Assembly: GCF_008831285.2 (NCBI RefSeq)
Contig: NC_045142.1
Coordinates: forward strand, 24,503,876-24,567,875
Length of the DNA stretch: 64,000 nt
Direction: 5' to 3'
Source: Nymphaea colorata
Taxonomy: Eukaryota > Streptophyta > Magnoliopsida > Nymphaeales > Nymphaeaceae
A model generated the notes under the pieces. That model worked only from the letters and a program-made list of their open reading frames with translations. It was not told where the DNA came from and ran no database searches. The position numbers were made by a program, and so were the translations under genes. Each line of letters starts with the position of its first letter. The stretch's first letter is position 1. Below, piece by piece: positions 1 through 12,329 of this stretch.

Positions 1-783
1 ACCAATCTCTGTCACCGGCTGGAAGCTTGAGCGATCAAACACCACGATTGAATTCGAGTTCCTACGCTCAGACTCAAAGCTCACGAACAGCAGCTCGGGT
101 GAAGATCCAATTGCCTGCACATTCGACCCTGAATGTGTTTGGTTTTCCCAACTCAGTGTTTCCAGAACTGACCCCAGCTTGGAGTCAATGATTTGCAGGC
201 CGGAGAAATCAGTGGCTCCTGCAGCAGCAATATCTGGCGAAAGTGCAAGCAGGGAATCAATGGCAGAGAATTCGGTGAGGACAGTGGTTTTCTTCCGCAG
301 CGACCAATTGAAAGACGTAATTTTGCTGCCATGGGAGACGAGTATGGAGCCATCAAAAAAGGGGGCAATGGCGGAAGGGTAATCCCTGCCATTGAGGGGC
401 AAAATGAGGGCCTTTTCCAGCTCAAAGGCATCGAATTCAGAGGAGTTTGTGATGGGTCTATTGAGAAGGTGGACAAGATTATAGAATTGAGCTTCAGAGA
501 TGATATCATCAGGATCAAATGCTTTGGCTTTCGAAGGAAGGGCTCCTGTCCTGAGAAAGTACAGCAGGATGGAGAAGAGTTCAGGGTCCCTATCAATGAA
601 GGGTATGGAGGCCCCCTTAGAGCAGGCAAGGGTGGTAAGGAATGACCCAGGACCAGCAAGATCTAGCGTTTGAGGGGAGGTTTGGAATATTTCACCACCA
701 ACGTTGAGGGTTATGATGTTAGCTTGAGGATCACTCTGAGAATCCCTGGTACAAGGTCCCGCAAGGGGAGGAACGAGGGACAT
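1..783 (-). CDS. BTB/POZ domain protein (KCTD-type), partial: N-terminal 261 codons
   Basis: The minus-strand frame opening with ATG at 781-783 stays open for 261 codons and leaves the window at base 1, so the C-terminus is missing. Residues about 22-108 form a T1/KCTD-like BTB fold: an opening strand ITLNVGGEIF, then FLTTL, FIDRDPELFSILLYFLRTG and an aromatic segment near FYNL. After it comes a strand-rich region (for example FDGSILVSHGSKI and FSGLQIIDSKLGSVLETL) that fits the beta-propeller-like C-terminal half of plant proteins such as Arabidopsis At3g09030 and At5g41330. Such proteins are thought to be substrate adaptors for cullin-3 ubiquitin ligases; that role is inferred from the family. 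No intron is seen in the visible part. The start is the first in-frame ATG upstream of the BTB domain, with a short unstructured leader (MSLVPPLAGP). Confidence 0.85.
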   Translation of the reverse strand, partial: MSLVPPLAGPCTRDSQSDPQANIITLNVGGEIFQTSPQTLDLAGPGSFLTTLACSKGASIPFIDRDPELFSILLYFLRTGALPSKAKAFDPDDIISEAQFYNLVHLLNRPITNSSEFDAFELEKALILPLNGRDYPSAIAPFFDGSILVSHGSKITSFNWSLRKKTTVLTEFSAIDSLLALSPDIAAAGATDFSGLQIIDSKLGSVLETLSWENQTHSGSNVQAIGSSPELLFVSFESERRNSNSIVVFDRSSFQPVTEIG

Positions 784-2563
784 TTGGGGCGCCTAGGTGA
801 AGACAAAAAACCTAAAACCCTGGTAAAGAACCTAACTGCAGCAGAAGAATCTGGGGAAATTGGGTTGTCTTAAAAAGGCCCAGAACCCAATTACAGAAGG
901 GCTTGGAGGAATTAAGAAGCATCATACAAACCCCAAATCCCCGATTACTGTAGCCTAAAAGATATGGGAAGTTGGGGGCACCCAAGGTACAAATTGACGA
1001 TGCTGGCCACCAAGGAGCAAAGTTACAATAATGATGCTAGCCACTGAGAAGCAAAGACAATCAGCAAATCAAACAAAAATTAGCAACATTAGAGACTTTA
1101 AGAGGAGACACAAAGAAACTAAAAAGGCAGTAAATACAAAAAGACATTAACCATCACGATCAAGGAACATTTTCCACCAAATATGGCCACAAAAAATCAT
1201 AAACTATTAATTGCTTTGTCTTAGTGTTTCAAATGTTGTGACATATGCTATTTACTTTCAGGAAATACTAGGAAAGCAGAAACTTTTCTCAGGTAAAAAC
1301 TATATTTTAACCTTCAATAAATTGTTGTTCACTAATTGGGTATTGACAGTGATATGTACCATTTCGATGTGCCACATGAATTTCTAAAGCATTTGGAAAG
1401 AAACATTTCACATACACATATTTAAACACACACACAAAATATGGAAACCCATGGAAATGCTATCCTTTGACTTTCACTAAAATCTGGGCTTAAACCAAAA
1501 GACAAGCAGAATGAATTCACCAGCAGGGTTACTGAAGTGTCTGCTCACAAGTAATGCACAAAGTGATTTCCCACAAAAAAACCTCCTGTAACATGAGAAA
1601 CTTTTCTCATGTTCCTTTTATTTGAGAAAGATGCTTAGAGCGAGCTACTCAAGACGTAGCCTACCTAACCAACAGTAGAGAGTAAGCAAAGCAGTATACT
1701 GAAGGCAGTGTTTTTAACCTATTGGAAAGTATGGTATGCTTTGGTAATTTATAAGTTTTTTTTTTATTTTAACCGTTGTAACTAGTTTATAAAGTTCTGA
1801 GGAGCCAATAGTGTTTAAAAAAACTAAGGTTGCTTAAGAAATAATACTTCATGGAACTTAATTGATTCATTTATGAGACTAAAAAGTAAGCAATTGTGGA
1901 CAAGATGAACTGCGAAATACGCTAAGAATCCCCAAGTACCACAATTTATTTTTCCTATTGATTCCTTACATGGAAGGCACGACCGTGCCATCTCTTCTGG
2001 ATTGAAAATCACAGGCGTCCAACTTCAATTGTAGCGTTGTTCAGGAGCTGAATAAATGCAAAGGTAGACCCCTAATAAGATATAAAATTCAGCAAATTGC
2101 TATATCATTGCATCGAAAGAAGTTATGCGGAGTCCACTTCAGTCACCACACAAGGAAAAAGGAAAACAGGGGAGATAAATATTAGAAGTTCATCCATCGG
2201 GTGTCTATTTCTCCCAGAATCTCCCACAAGGAAGAAACAAACTCATAACAAGAGAAATGGGCACTTTGTCCTCGTTCCATTTTTTTTGCATCAAAAGAAA
2301 AAGAGAAACTAGTCAAATCGAAGAAGAATTAAAAAAAAAAACACAAGTTCTCGATATTGAAGGAGAAATCCAGAGTCATGAACAGTAGTTGGCATACGGG
2401 TAGAGGAGAGAGGAGGACTATGAGCCCCTGAAGGAAGGCTCAAAGTGCTCGCTGAAGAAAAATGGCGGAGAGAGAGAGAAAAAAACAACGAGAGAGACAC
2501 AGAAATGGCAGCCTGCTATTGACGGTGGAAATGGCGGAGGGAGGGAGAGAATGAGAGAGTTAC

Positions 2564-2720
2564 CTTTCACCGCTGCTGAGACGCTGCGCTGGTGAGGAGA
2601 TGCCCAAAACAAGCCACGCAGGAGGAAGAACAACCGCAAGACGAAGAAGGGGAGGGAGAGATAAATTGCGCATAACCTTGGACGAAGCCCTAATTATCGA
2701 GGCTCGACGGGGATGATCAT
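2564..2720 (-). other. Possible non-coding 5' exon
   Basis: On the minus strand this segment begins with an AGGGCTTC-containing stretch, is GC-richer than its surroundings and ends in a good donor (GTGAAAG followed by GTAACT). It could be an untranslated first exon of the BTB gene, about 1.8 kb upstream of its ATG. No acceptor was identified with certainty, so this is a guess. Confidence 0.2.
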
Positions 2721-2826
2721 CACTTGTCTAGACAACCATATGCTTCCACAATCCAATCACGGCCTGGCACACATGCGAAGAGGAGATCTAGAAAGGGAAC
2801 ATGGTAAATTCCTTCTTCTTCTTCTT

Positions 2827-2946
2827 CTCTCTCTCTCTCTGTAACTCCTTCCACTTTTAAGCCCAACAGATTATTAGATCCACTCTCTCTCTCTCTCTCT
2901 CTCTGTAACTCCTTTCACTTTTGAGCCCAACAGATTATTAGATCCA
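2827..2946. repeat. 64-bp tandem duplication with CT microsatellite
   Basis: Two copies of a unit made of a CT run followed by GTAACTCCTT(C/T)CACTTTT and a segment ending in TTATTAGATCCA. The anchor GTAACTCC recurs at 2841 and 2905, a period of 64. The copies differ at only a few positions, so the duplication is recent. Confidence 0.85.
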
Positions 2947-2999
2947 GATCTTCAAACGGAAGACGACAGAGACCATCACACTGATGATCATTGGTGACG

Positions 3000-3560
3000 C
3001 TTCCTTCAAACGGATCCAATAAACTTCAAGTTCTTTTAACCATTTGTGACGGCTTCATACCACGTTGCTATAAATGATTGGAACTATTGACGGTGAGAAA
3101 AGACATCGGTAAAGAATCTAAAGATCCATCGAACTTTTGACCACCGGTGTAGTGTTTGTGTTGCTAAAACACGACGCAAATTAGCGTCAGAAAAGACCAC
3201 TTATTTTTTATGTGGTGCATAATTGCCTCTGCAAAGACCATCAAACAGACCATTTGTAGCGCGCCGTGTTAGAGAGCATCGTTAAAGATCATCAAACCTT
3301 ATGCCAATTGTGACAAGAACCTTTGACTATTTGTGACGCGCTTCTCAAACAGTAAATACTTAATTATACCATTTGGTGACAACGGTTTAAAATTCCGTCA
3401 GTGAAGGTATCGAACATTTAGCCATTTGTAGCGCAGTATACAGTAGCATTAGTAAAGACCATCGAACTTGAAAACAGCATCAGTAAAAGTCATCAAAACT
3501 TCAGCCACTTGTGACTTGTTTTAAAATAGTGGCAGTAAACAAATGTCACTAAACTTCAAC
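3000..3560. repeat. Degenerate subterminal-type repeats (CACTA-like remnant?)
   Basis: A short motif near CATTTGTGACGC or CATTTGTAGCGC recurs at about 3041, 3251, 3328 and 3423. It alternates with GTAAAGACCATCGAAC-like segments and with GCGTCAG. Clusters like this resemble the subterminal repeats of plant CACTA (En/Spm) elements. No terminal CACTA motif or transposase was found, so the class is uncertain. Confidence 0.4.
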
Positions 3561-4069
3561 CTTCTTTGATGTTTCATCCAAGTTTGATGTTTGCATTGAT
3601 GCTTCAATTTGCTGTGCCAGTCAGTCAAACAGTTTGAAACCCTTGCTTCTTTTCTTTTTTTTTTTTTTTTTAGCTTCAGTAAAAACCCAATTTCTTGTCT
3701 TGGGGTGTTAGCCTCGGAGTTTTATGTCGACAAAGTCTCTTAGCCTAAGTGTGGTTTTTTCGAGACCCAAATGCCAAAAAAAAAAACACACACACATACG
3801 TGCACACGCACACATGAAAAGTAGGAGGAAGTATTCTAGCTTTTTATTGATATAGTATAGATATTGAGAACAGAGAGTAAATTGTTCTCACTTCAAGTAC
3901 AGATACACCACACAAACTGTAAAGTAACCATACAACTAAAAGGGAACTCCGGAGCTCCATGCACCAAAAGGTCTCTCCTATTTTATTCTTCTTCCTACAT
4001 CATAGCGCCACCACAACTACTATAAGATGATCCTTCTGCTTGCTATTGGAAATGATCCATGTATCTCTT

Positions 4070-5709
4070 TTAAGGAATCCTGTAAGAAATTGACAGAAAG
4101 CACAAAACCAGAGAGAAAAAACAGAAGCATTAGTTAGATTGTGTGATAATTAAGCAATTTTTTTTTCATGATGATGCCTCGATTGTAAGCAATTGTGCAT
4201 GATTCTGACACACCAAAAATTTCAGAGTCTTCAAAATTTATTTGTCGTTTCTTGGAAATTTAGTTAGCAAGAAAATTTATTGGATGTGTTATTTATAAAG
4301 CATAGTCACAAAAAAACTTTCTCACTTTGTAAAATGGCGAGGTTTTTATCAAATATAATACGATGACTTGAAAAAAATGAAAACAAAACGAGAAAAGTAT
4401 GGTGATTTTTTAAGAAAATTAAAAAAACCTGAAAGTTAGGGGAAAAATAAAAAATGATAAACTAATAATACAAACATCAAAAAATAAGTAAATAAACAAC
4501 AAATGAAAATTAGAAAATGAAAACAGGGAAGTAACGTGAAAAAACTTGTTTTTTTTTCTCTTTTTTTGTCATTTTTTCAAAAATGGTGGCATTTTTTAAG
4601 TTTCAAATGGCTGACTTATTTATCGTGTTTTGTATACATTTTTTTTCTAAAAAACGCAATTTTTGTGACTGTGGACTATAAAGTACAATGAATGTTAAAC
4701 ATATGATCTAAGAGACAATTTTAATTATCAGGTAAATATCATGGTAAAACCGATGTCCGCCTGAATTTTAAAAAATCATGTTTTTTTATAATTTCATTAA
4801 AAAATAGCATGGTCCTAAAAAATATGTTATATTTGTTGCCATGTATAAGCTTGGCATTCCCGTTAAGCTAGATTACAAGATATATGCTGCAAATACAATG
4901 AAAAGAAAGGTTATTAGGTACAAGAGGCATAAATTCGAAAAAAAAAAAGAAAGAAAAACATTTTTTTCACAAATTTAATTATTACATGCTTTGGCATTTT
5001 CATAAAGAAAAGTTTTATATTGTTGAAAACTTAGCAACTTTGGGAAAGCTGGCTACATTTCGGCAAGAACCGTCAAGTTTTCCGGCAACCGGAATTTAAT
5101 CTTAGGTTCAGTTTCAGAAAAACTGTACCTCAAATATAAACAAGCTCATGCTTTGTTAAAACAGCAAAAACAGAACTAAGTTTTAATTTCTTTCATTTAA
5201 CCACTTGTCCTCTGCCCAGTCTACAGGTGGTTAAAAGAAATAAATCAAAACTGAAGCATAATTCAGTTATTCCATCGATACACGAGGGTATTTCCATAAA
5301 ACTTCCAAAAAGAACTCAAAATTAAGCAATAATATTTTAGCAACGGTTCGGCCCCATACGTGTTGCAGTTGGTGCTGGGAGAAATGGCGTAAGGAAGGCT
5401 CACTCCACATTGCTTCGGCAGAGAGGCCACCCGACCGTAGTTGATGCCGGAAATTTTTCCGGCGTATCCTTTCAGGCAGGTGCAGACGGTTTGTCTGTCG
5501 GCCTGCATCTTGGCGGCGCTGTAGAGGCTCTTAACGCCGCCGCAGCACGCGCTACCCGGCGTGGGCGTCCTGCCAAACGCGTAGGGGAGGCATGAGCTCA
5601 GGGAACCGATCACGGTCCCGCAGGTGATGGCGGCTTCACTAGCTGGTGCGAGCAGCAAGAAGCAAGCGATGACGATGCAGGTGAGCCCACGAAGGGTGAA
5701 GGCGGCCAT
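4070..5709 (-). CDS. Non-specific lipid-transfer protein, type 1 (gene 1), two exons
   Basis: Secreted nsLTP, 119 residues when spliced. Exon 1 is 5360-5709 and exon 2 is 4070-4079, joined across a 1,280-nt intron (donor GTATGG, acceptor TTACAG, phase 2); the protein then ends NCNTIP. Residues 1-26 are a signal peptide with a hydrophobic core around CIVIACFLLL. The eight cysteines fall at 30, 40, 55/56, 76, 78, 101 and 115, giving C-X9-C-X14-CC-X19-CXC-X22-C-X13-C, the standard type-1 pattern. The family binds fatty acids and lysolipids in a helical tunnel outside the cell, with roles in cuticle formation and defence. Without splicing the frame would run on into an unrelated tail. A TATA-like box is at 5815-5822, and an AATAAA signal lies at 3982-3987 (minus). 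The ATG has G at -3 and +4. Confidence 0.9.
4301..4675. mobile_element. MITE in the nsLTP gene 1 intron (CATAGTCAC family)
   Basis: The left end reads CATAGTCACAAAAA and the right end TTTTTGTGACTGTG, an imperfect terminal inverted repeat. The flanks TTATAAAG (4293-4300) and CTATAAAG (4676-4683) form a 7/8 target-site duplication, as expected for hAT transposition. The AT-rich interior matches the element at 48,101-48,520 along most of its length. It has no coding capacity and lies entirely within the intron. Confidence 0.65.
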
Positions 5710-5814
5710 GGCTCTGGTCTCTCACTCAAGGGCACGGAGATCTTCTAGTGTGTGGGCACTCACTGGAATCGATCTCTGGTTGAGTTTGTGTTTCGGAGGC
5801 GGGAGTATGGTGGG

Positions 5815-5822
5815 TTTAAATA
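5815..5822 (-). promoter_or_regulatory. TATA box of nsLTP gene 1
   Basis: TATTTAAA on the minus strand, 106 nt upstream of the ATG. The same octamer occurs at a similar distance from nsLTP gene 2, which supports it as the core promoter. Confidence 0.6.
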
Positions 5823-7157
5823 GAAGAATGCAGGGGTGAAAGCAGCCATTAATGGCGGTGCTGGCCCTTGCCTTTCATTCCATTAAATGTAAATTGACAG
5901 CCTTCTAGCCTTCTTCTGGAGTGGATGTTACGGTGCTTGTGATTCATGTGGTTCTTGGATTTTATTTTTTTCTTGTAGAAAAATATCGTATAGGAACATT
6001 TTTCTATTGAATCTTTCACAAAAACAAGCTGATGGAAAGTGACATAGCTGTGCTTTTCAAAGCTCATTGCATTAATGTTAGATAAGCAATGGATGATTAT
6101 ATTATGTTCTAAGTCAACTGTCCATCCGATTTTTTGAATCTTTACTTAAAGAACAATCACCTAGTCCTCAAAATAAGAGAAAGTGCAAGCAGTGGCGGAT
6201 TATGAGATGAGAGTTTTCTCTTTTTTCTTGGTCCATATTACGAAATGAGAGTTTTCTCTGGTTTCTTGGTTCATATGGTTCTTAGTCTAAGTAGTTGGCT
6301 ATAGAATTTAAAAAATTTACGTATAATTTAAAATTTTTAGTTTAACCTATATAAAAATTTTGAAAAATTAAAAATTTTGAAACAATAGTTTGGGCCCTGC
6401 AACGAAAAATTTCTAGCTTTACCCCGATGTGTAGGTGTCTAAAGTTACATCATACTACCCATTGTAAAGGCAGCTGACACATTGTATTATTCAATTTACA
6501 TTTTAAGTTTATCTTTTGAAATCAGTTTAAATTATTTATTCAAAGAAACAAAAAAGAAATGTGATAAAATTGTAGGGCTACAGCCGGTATCACTTTTTAG
6601 GAGAACCGCTATGCAATTTCCAAAATTGCTATAGAGGCCAAATTAACAGTTTTAGAATTGTTAAAGTTGTTAAATTTAATTTATTAAAAATTTGGAAGGA
6701 TCCTGAGTCATGACCCCTGCCAGCCCCCTCCTAGCTCCGCCCCTAGATGCAACCGGACGATATGGTGCCGACATTGATATGTACAACATTTGATGCAAGA
6801 CCCCCGTAAAGTAACTTGTCTGACTTCGCGGCGCGGCCAATAACTCTCCGCAGTTGCATTGAAGCAATGGTGACCCAAGAAGTTTTGGGTTCACTCTTGG
6901 TTAATATTTTCAACCAACTCAACACACTCTTGATTTGTACTTGCATGAAAATTTAGGAAGGAGTTGAAGATGGTTTTCAATCAATCCTTTTTTTTTTGGG
7001 GGGTACATCCAATCAATCCTTTTCAACATTGAACAAATGAGAGAGAGGCACCTAGAGTCCCTCCAAAAGTATGCAAGTATTCTACATCTATCACATTTAG
7101 ATATGTCGGCAAGTCGATCGTCCACAAATTTATCCTTTAAAACTGGTGTCACATTTA

Positions 7158-7322
7158 GGGGTTGTTTCGCACGAAGAACATTGTGTGAATGTTCTATAGA
7201 TATGTCTCAAATATCAAGGTAAATTCATGGACTACTTGAACAAGTGTTCCATGAATCTGCCCCGATATTTTTAGCAGATTTATGAAATATTCACACATTT
7301 TTTTCTCATGTCAAATGGGGTC
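7158..7322. mobile_element. Small Harbinger-like MITE
   Basis: The left end GGGGTTGTTTCGCA and the right end TGTCAAATGGGGTC are approximately complementary, and TTA trinucleotides flank both sides (7155-7157 and 7323-7325). At 165 bp with a 3-bp TTA target duplication it fits a PIF/Harbinger (Tourist-type) MITE. The terminal repeat is imperfect. Confidence 0.45.
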
Positions 7323-10300
7323 TTAGGCTTTTCTTGGTTTAGGTCAAAATTGAGGCGCATGTAAGAAATTAGAAAAGTGAGGTCTTGTTTAAATTGAGAT
7401 TATGGTCAAAAGATCTTTCCCAAGTAGAACTTCTAAGAATATATATCCACCAACTGCTCAGGTGAAGTAAACAAGTGAAACTGATAAAGCAAACACTTTA
7501 CTCTCTTCCCTTTTATATGTGAAATATGATGTGACCCATGCTTGTCCTTCATATGAGTTGTTTCGTCCTACAATGATGTTGTACATGCACTTGATATGGA
7601 CCCTTGATAAAAACCGGGGCTGCAGTCTAGGGGAGTCCGAATAGAATTTTTTAAATTTGTATACGTGCCAAACAATATTTTTGGAATTTTTACATAACTT
7701 TTCAGAAATATATGTGACCCTTGTCGGCGATAAAAGTCATTGACCCTTTGTTTTTCATGTGAAAAATTCAAAGCAATTTCTTCTTATATAACATAATTAA
7801 CCAGAAATGCAATGTTCACTAGTGCGAAAAAAGTGTTTGTGCCACTAAATCTACAATATTCACTCATATAGACAAAAACTAGTGTTGTGTTAGGTGTTTG
7901 ATTGCCCCTGAGTTTCAAACCAAGATTTGAGATCCATGGATTTAAGATCAGACTCTCCCCAAAATATATCTTTTTTCAATGCTAATAAGGTATACTAAAG
8001 ATTTGGACTTTGGATTTTAATTTGTCATAATTTTTTTTGTCATGTCAGCCAAAATATGTCAAATAAGATCTACATCAAACCCATAGATCTTAAATTTTGA
8101 AGTACGCAAACAAAACATTCATCAATTGGTAACATATCCTTAAGTGATAGTTAGCAAGTAAAGCTTTTCATTGATGTTCTCACTTTTCTTGAGGTTTTTT
8201 TAATACCAGTAATGGATGGAGTTTTTGACATGAGAGTTCATTTCCTCTTTAATGTTTACTTAGGGGAAACCGCCTTCGTCATAGAACTCTCAGTGTCACA
8301 CGTTTATGTTTCTAAGGTTCAACGTTGCTTTGAGGCATGGGTGGACCTAAGTATACCTTTCAACTCGAGTATCATGCTTGCCACTTTTACAGCATAAAAA
8401 ATTAACAAAGCCGTAAAATTCAGACTTTAAACCCCTTGCATATGAACTGCTTTGCTGACGGGTTGCACTATGCCCTTTGAGGCTTTTAAAAGGGGATGCA
8501 ACACAAGGACATCCCATAGGATATAAAATAAATGAAAATAATCGTAGGATATATAATCTAATAGGAAACACTTGACTGTTAAGAAACTGAATGATTAATT
8601 TGTCAATGTCAGTTATTGCTAATAGATGGTTGGGGTTTCTTAAATTGCTTGCATCTGCTCTCGTTTTGCTCAAAAGGGAGAAACAAAAAACAAATTTTTG
8701 AGTAGTTTCTACATATATAGACAAATGAATAATGTAACTACATATTTGAAGGGACCCATCTGAATGCATCAAATTAGGCGTGAACAAGTGCGTACTTGGG
8801 AACATAAACGTGTCTTTTCATTGTTCAAGAACGACTTCAGGTCATGATCCTCCATTTATTGGGCACATAGGATAGAAAGTGATAGAGGAAAATGACACAT
8901 GGTTTGTCATTTCTTCCCTGTGCATTGCAAAATCAGGTCAACTATCGTAGCGGATTCGCTTGGAAAATGATGTAAATTGATTTTTTTTTTTTTTTGGTTT
9001 TGTTTTACTCAGAATTCAAATTTCATGATAAACTGTTGTGAAAATCGAATTGGATCCGTTTGATTCAATGTCATTGATTTTAGATTTGGTGATCACTCGA
9101 TCAAAAGTGTCACGGATCAATATTTTTAACTGTATTTTAAAACGTTTTTAAGAGGATAATTTTTCATCCTTTACTTAATTTTGGTATATTATTTATTTGT
9201 TTGTTTGTCTGTTTCAAAAAAGAAATTTGAATCTTTTTTGCCAATTGACAATCAAGTTCAGCTTATTCACTATGTTGGGGGTAGAACGGACGGGTAGAGC
9301 TAGAAATTTTTTTAAGGGATTTCAGAATTTTAACCGAGGCTAAAAAGTTTTATATAAGATAAATGAAAATTTTAATTTTTTTTTTTAAATAATTTTTTGA
9401 GAGGGAGAGGGGTCAAGGCCCCTACCGAGGCCTGCCTTGGCTCAGCCCTTGATAGAACATAGCTGGTCGGAATAAGAACATCTAAAAAAGTGAATCTCTA
9501 GTTTGACCATTGTAGGTGCTACGTCTTAATGTCTTAGTTGGTGCAGAAAATGATAACTAAATCCAACGATATACTATTGTCATTGCTGATGCCAATACAA
9601 TATACAACTCAAGACCACAAAGGCAAAGGAATGAATGACTTCCGCTCTTTTTTGCATTTTGGTTTGTAATCTTCTATAAAACAAGTAGGGAGGTTAACTT
9701 TTTACTTTCCCATATATACTTTCAATTCAAACACGGGGGATGACAGTTTCCACCAAAGCACAAAGAAATCGCATGTATCTTAATATTTTGGGTAAAGCAC
9801 TACTTTTTTTTCTTTACACTAGAATTATGAGATGCATCAGGATCTGGATGGAATGTGATACACCTGTCAACTAGGTAATGTAATCCCATTATTGACAGTT
9901 TAGATGAATAACATTTACTAGAATCAAATCAATGATAAACTTTGTATGTGATCGTTTGTCTGAACAACTATGCTATGCCTTTTGAGACAATTCACGATCC
10001 ATAATAAACGCCATTAATTCATTATGCAAACTCATGAGTCATATACGACAGTGATAATTTCATATTCATATGGAAAGTGGTAGAGCATTTTATACTATTT
10101 GAATCTGTGGAATTAAACTGATAGCAAACTTACCGGCCCATAAAATATGCTCTATTTATTTTTTATTTAATTTTATTATTTTATAAACAGTTTTAAATTT
10201 TTTACGTTTCTTTGTTTTTTGAAAAGTATTGCTTAATAATATTTTTTTGTTGCTTTGCAATCAATCAATAACACATTTATTTGGACCATATGATTTAACG

Positions 10301-10614
10301 ACATGTATAATAAATCTGGCAACAATTGGGCAGGTGACCTTGAGAAAGGGTAACAAACATATCCGTCGATATGGATAGCGATAGATTTTGGAGGGTACCC
10401 CAAAAAATAACAAAAAGATTTAAATGTACTTCTTCATCACCATCCCTTTCTCCTTATTTTTTATCTATTTGTATTTATAAACTTAGGAATTTTAGCATCA
10501 ACATTTCGATAAATAGAAAATTCAACATTTTTCCTAGAAACAACTTGATTGCAAAGCTTATTTTATATCAAAGTAGTTTTTAGAAATGCATTAGGATGTT
10601 TATATTTTCTACCA

Positions 10615-10725
<111 letters not shown>

Positions 10726-11096
10726 CTTTGGCTTTCTGGTTTCCTTTCTCAGCCTCATCCATTCCTGTGTTGAACCCAACTCTCAGTTGGAGGTTGTAAT
10801 GTTAATGTTAGTGTTTCTCTGTCTCTCAAAGGGATCAATATAAATCTGTCAACATTTTAAAACCTTATATTGGATATGGATAAAATCGTATCTATATTGT
10901 GAAAGATTAATTCAATAATCAGGAGCGGATACGATTCGTAACAATGAGGGTTTAACTTGTATAAACATGTATTTTGGAGTTGAATTATAATGAGAACGAA
11001 AGAGGGGCGCACTTTTTTTTATGTGGACTTAGGCTCTTTAGGACAAACATCGTATATTTGTTGTCCCTTTATACCTCTCATACTTACCAAGAGGCA

Positions 11097-11210
11097 TAGC
11101 ATAGCTGGTCGGGTTGACGAAGTGGTAAATAGCTGGTCGTGAGTTCGATTCCCATGAATACTACTCATTTGAACTGCAAATGGTATATGCACAACACTTA
11201 ATGAATACAT
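11097..11210 (+). mobile_element. tRNA-derived SINE-like segment
   Basis: TAGCATAGCTGG at 11097-11108 fits the RNA polymerase III A-box consensus exactly. AGTTCGATTCC at 11142-11152 matches the B box at 10 of 11 positions, 33 nt further on. This spacing is typical of tRNA-derived SINEs. The flanking bases do not fold into a tRNA cloverleaf, so a functional tRNA gene is unlikely. The 3' boundary is arbitrary. Confidence 0.4.
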
Positions 11211-12089
11211 CTTCCCCAGCGCCTACTTCCTTAATTTTATATATATATTTAGAATAAGGGTTTCCTATTAAATATTTATGCAAGTTGGTATTTTCGTCTA
11301 ATTCTTAAAATCCATGAATCAATAGCAACATCATTTTTATCAGACATCAAAGATTGGCGATTTTGCATTTGATCCTCATGACGTCTGAGCCTTCGTCAGG
11401 AACCAATATTATTTCAGAATGATTTGCAGTTATGTTTGTGTTTGCAAGTTGACCCACTTTTCTTTTTGGCTTTCAACTCGAGGTGCAGTATTAGAATCTA
11501 CATCATATTAAAAAAACAAAATAGATTTGTAATCGTCAACTAAAATCTTGTGAACAAGTAATTTCTTGTCTTCATTCTTAGGTTAATTTCAATCCATTTT
11601 ATCTACTTAGTTTCCTACTATCGAGTTACCTCGACGGTGGGATTAGCATCTCCTTACCCAAAACTTGTAGAAATATGTCTGTCAATGAAAAACAGAGCTA
11701 ATTCATTGAAAAACAGAGGAGTACTCATTAATTTTCTTGTGTGTGAGTGTCGTGTGTGTGTGTACGTATGTATATATAGCATCTAAGAAATGACATCTGA
11801 TCGGATTCGAATATACATAAATATATTTCAATCGAACCGGTCAGTTTCGATTGAAAATTCAGATTCCTATATGAACCTAAAAAACATATTCAAATTGTGA
11901 AATCAGATTTTATAATGAGTTTCTGATATTACTTTTTATATTCAAATCTGAATATGTAAACGTCTTAAAAATAAATACAATTAAGATTGTATTATCCTAT
12001 TCAAATCTGATCCATTGACATCCCCATTCTTTCTGTTCTGATGTCTATTCCTCATGTATTTAGAGAATGGGTCATGGTTTTGGAGAACG

Positions 12090-12090
<1 letters not shown>

Positions 12091-12152
<62 letters not shown>
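12091..12152. repeat. (TA)n microsatellite
   Basis: About 62 nt of alternating TA downstream of nsLTP gene 2. It produces spurious tyrosine/isoleucine open frames on the minus strand. Confidence 0.95.
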
Positions 12153-12157
<5 letters not shown>

Positions 12158-12329
12158 AAAAGATAATTTTAGAAGTAAAACCACTTTGCATTGAATTGCA
12201 GGATCTACAAATGAAGGTGAATTTTATCGAAGCCCACAAAAAGGCCATATGGTCCCCTTTTATTCTTTTGTCGACGCAGGAACGCACTATGAGCACCACC
12301 ACCATCATCAGAATTTGTTCTCCTTCTCC

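Larger units (their letters stand above)
784..3981. other. Flank between the BTB gene and nsLTP gene 1
   Basis: No convincing coding exon was found. The stretch holds the 5' flank of the BTB gene, a possible non-coding minus-strand leader exon near 2564-2720, a 64-bp tandem duplication (2827-2946), a block of degenerate repeats (about 3000-3560) and a short CA tract near 3786. Open frames here are short, low in complexity and resemble no family I know. Confidence 0.5.

Noticed and set aside
5263..5356. C-terminal extension of nsLTP gene 1 in the unspliced frame
   Set aside because: It follows a GTATGG donor, is unlike any nsLTP tail, and a well-placed acceptor restores a normal ending at 4070-4079.
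8347..8805. 152-codon minus-strand open frame
   Set aside because: No domain, signal peptide or conserved motif; amino-acid make-up is what AT-rich non-coding DNA gives, and no splice partners were found.
11097..11165. Functional tRNA gene
   Set aside because: A and B boxes are present, but the acceptor and anticodon stems do not form; a SINE origin fits better.
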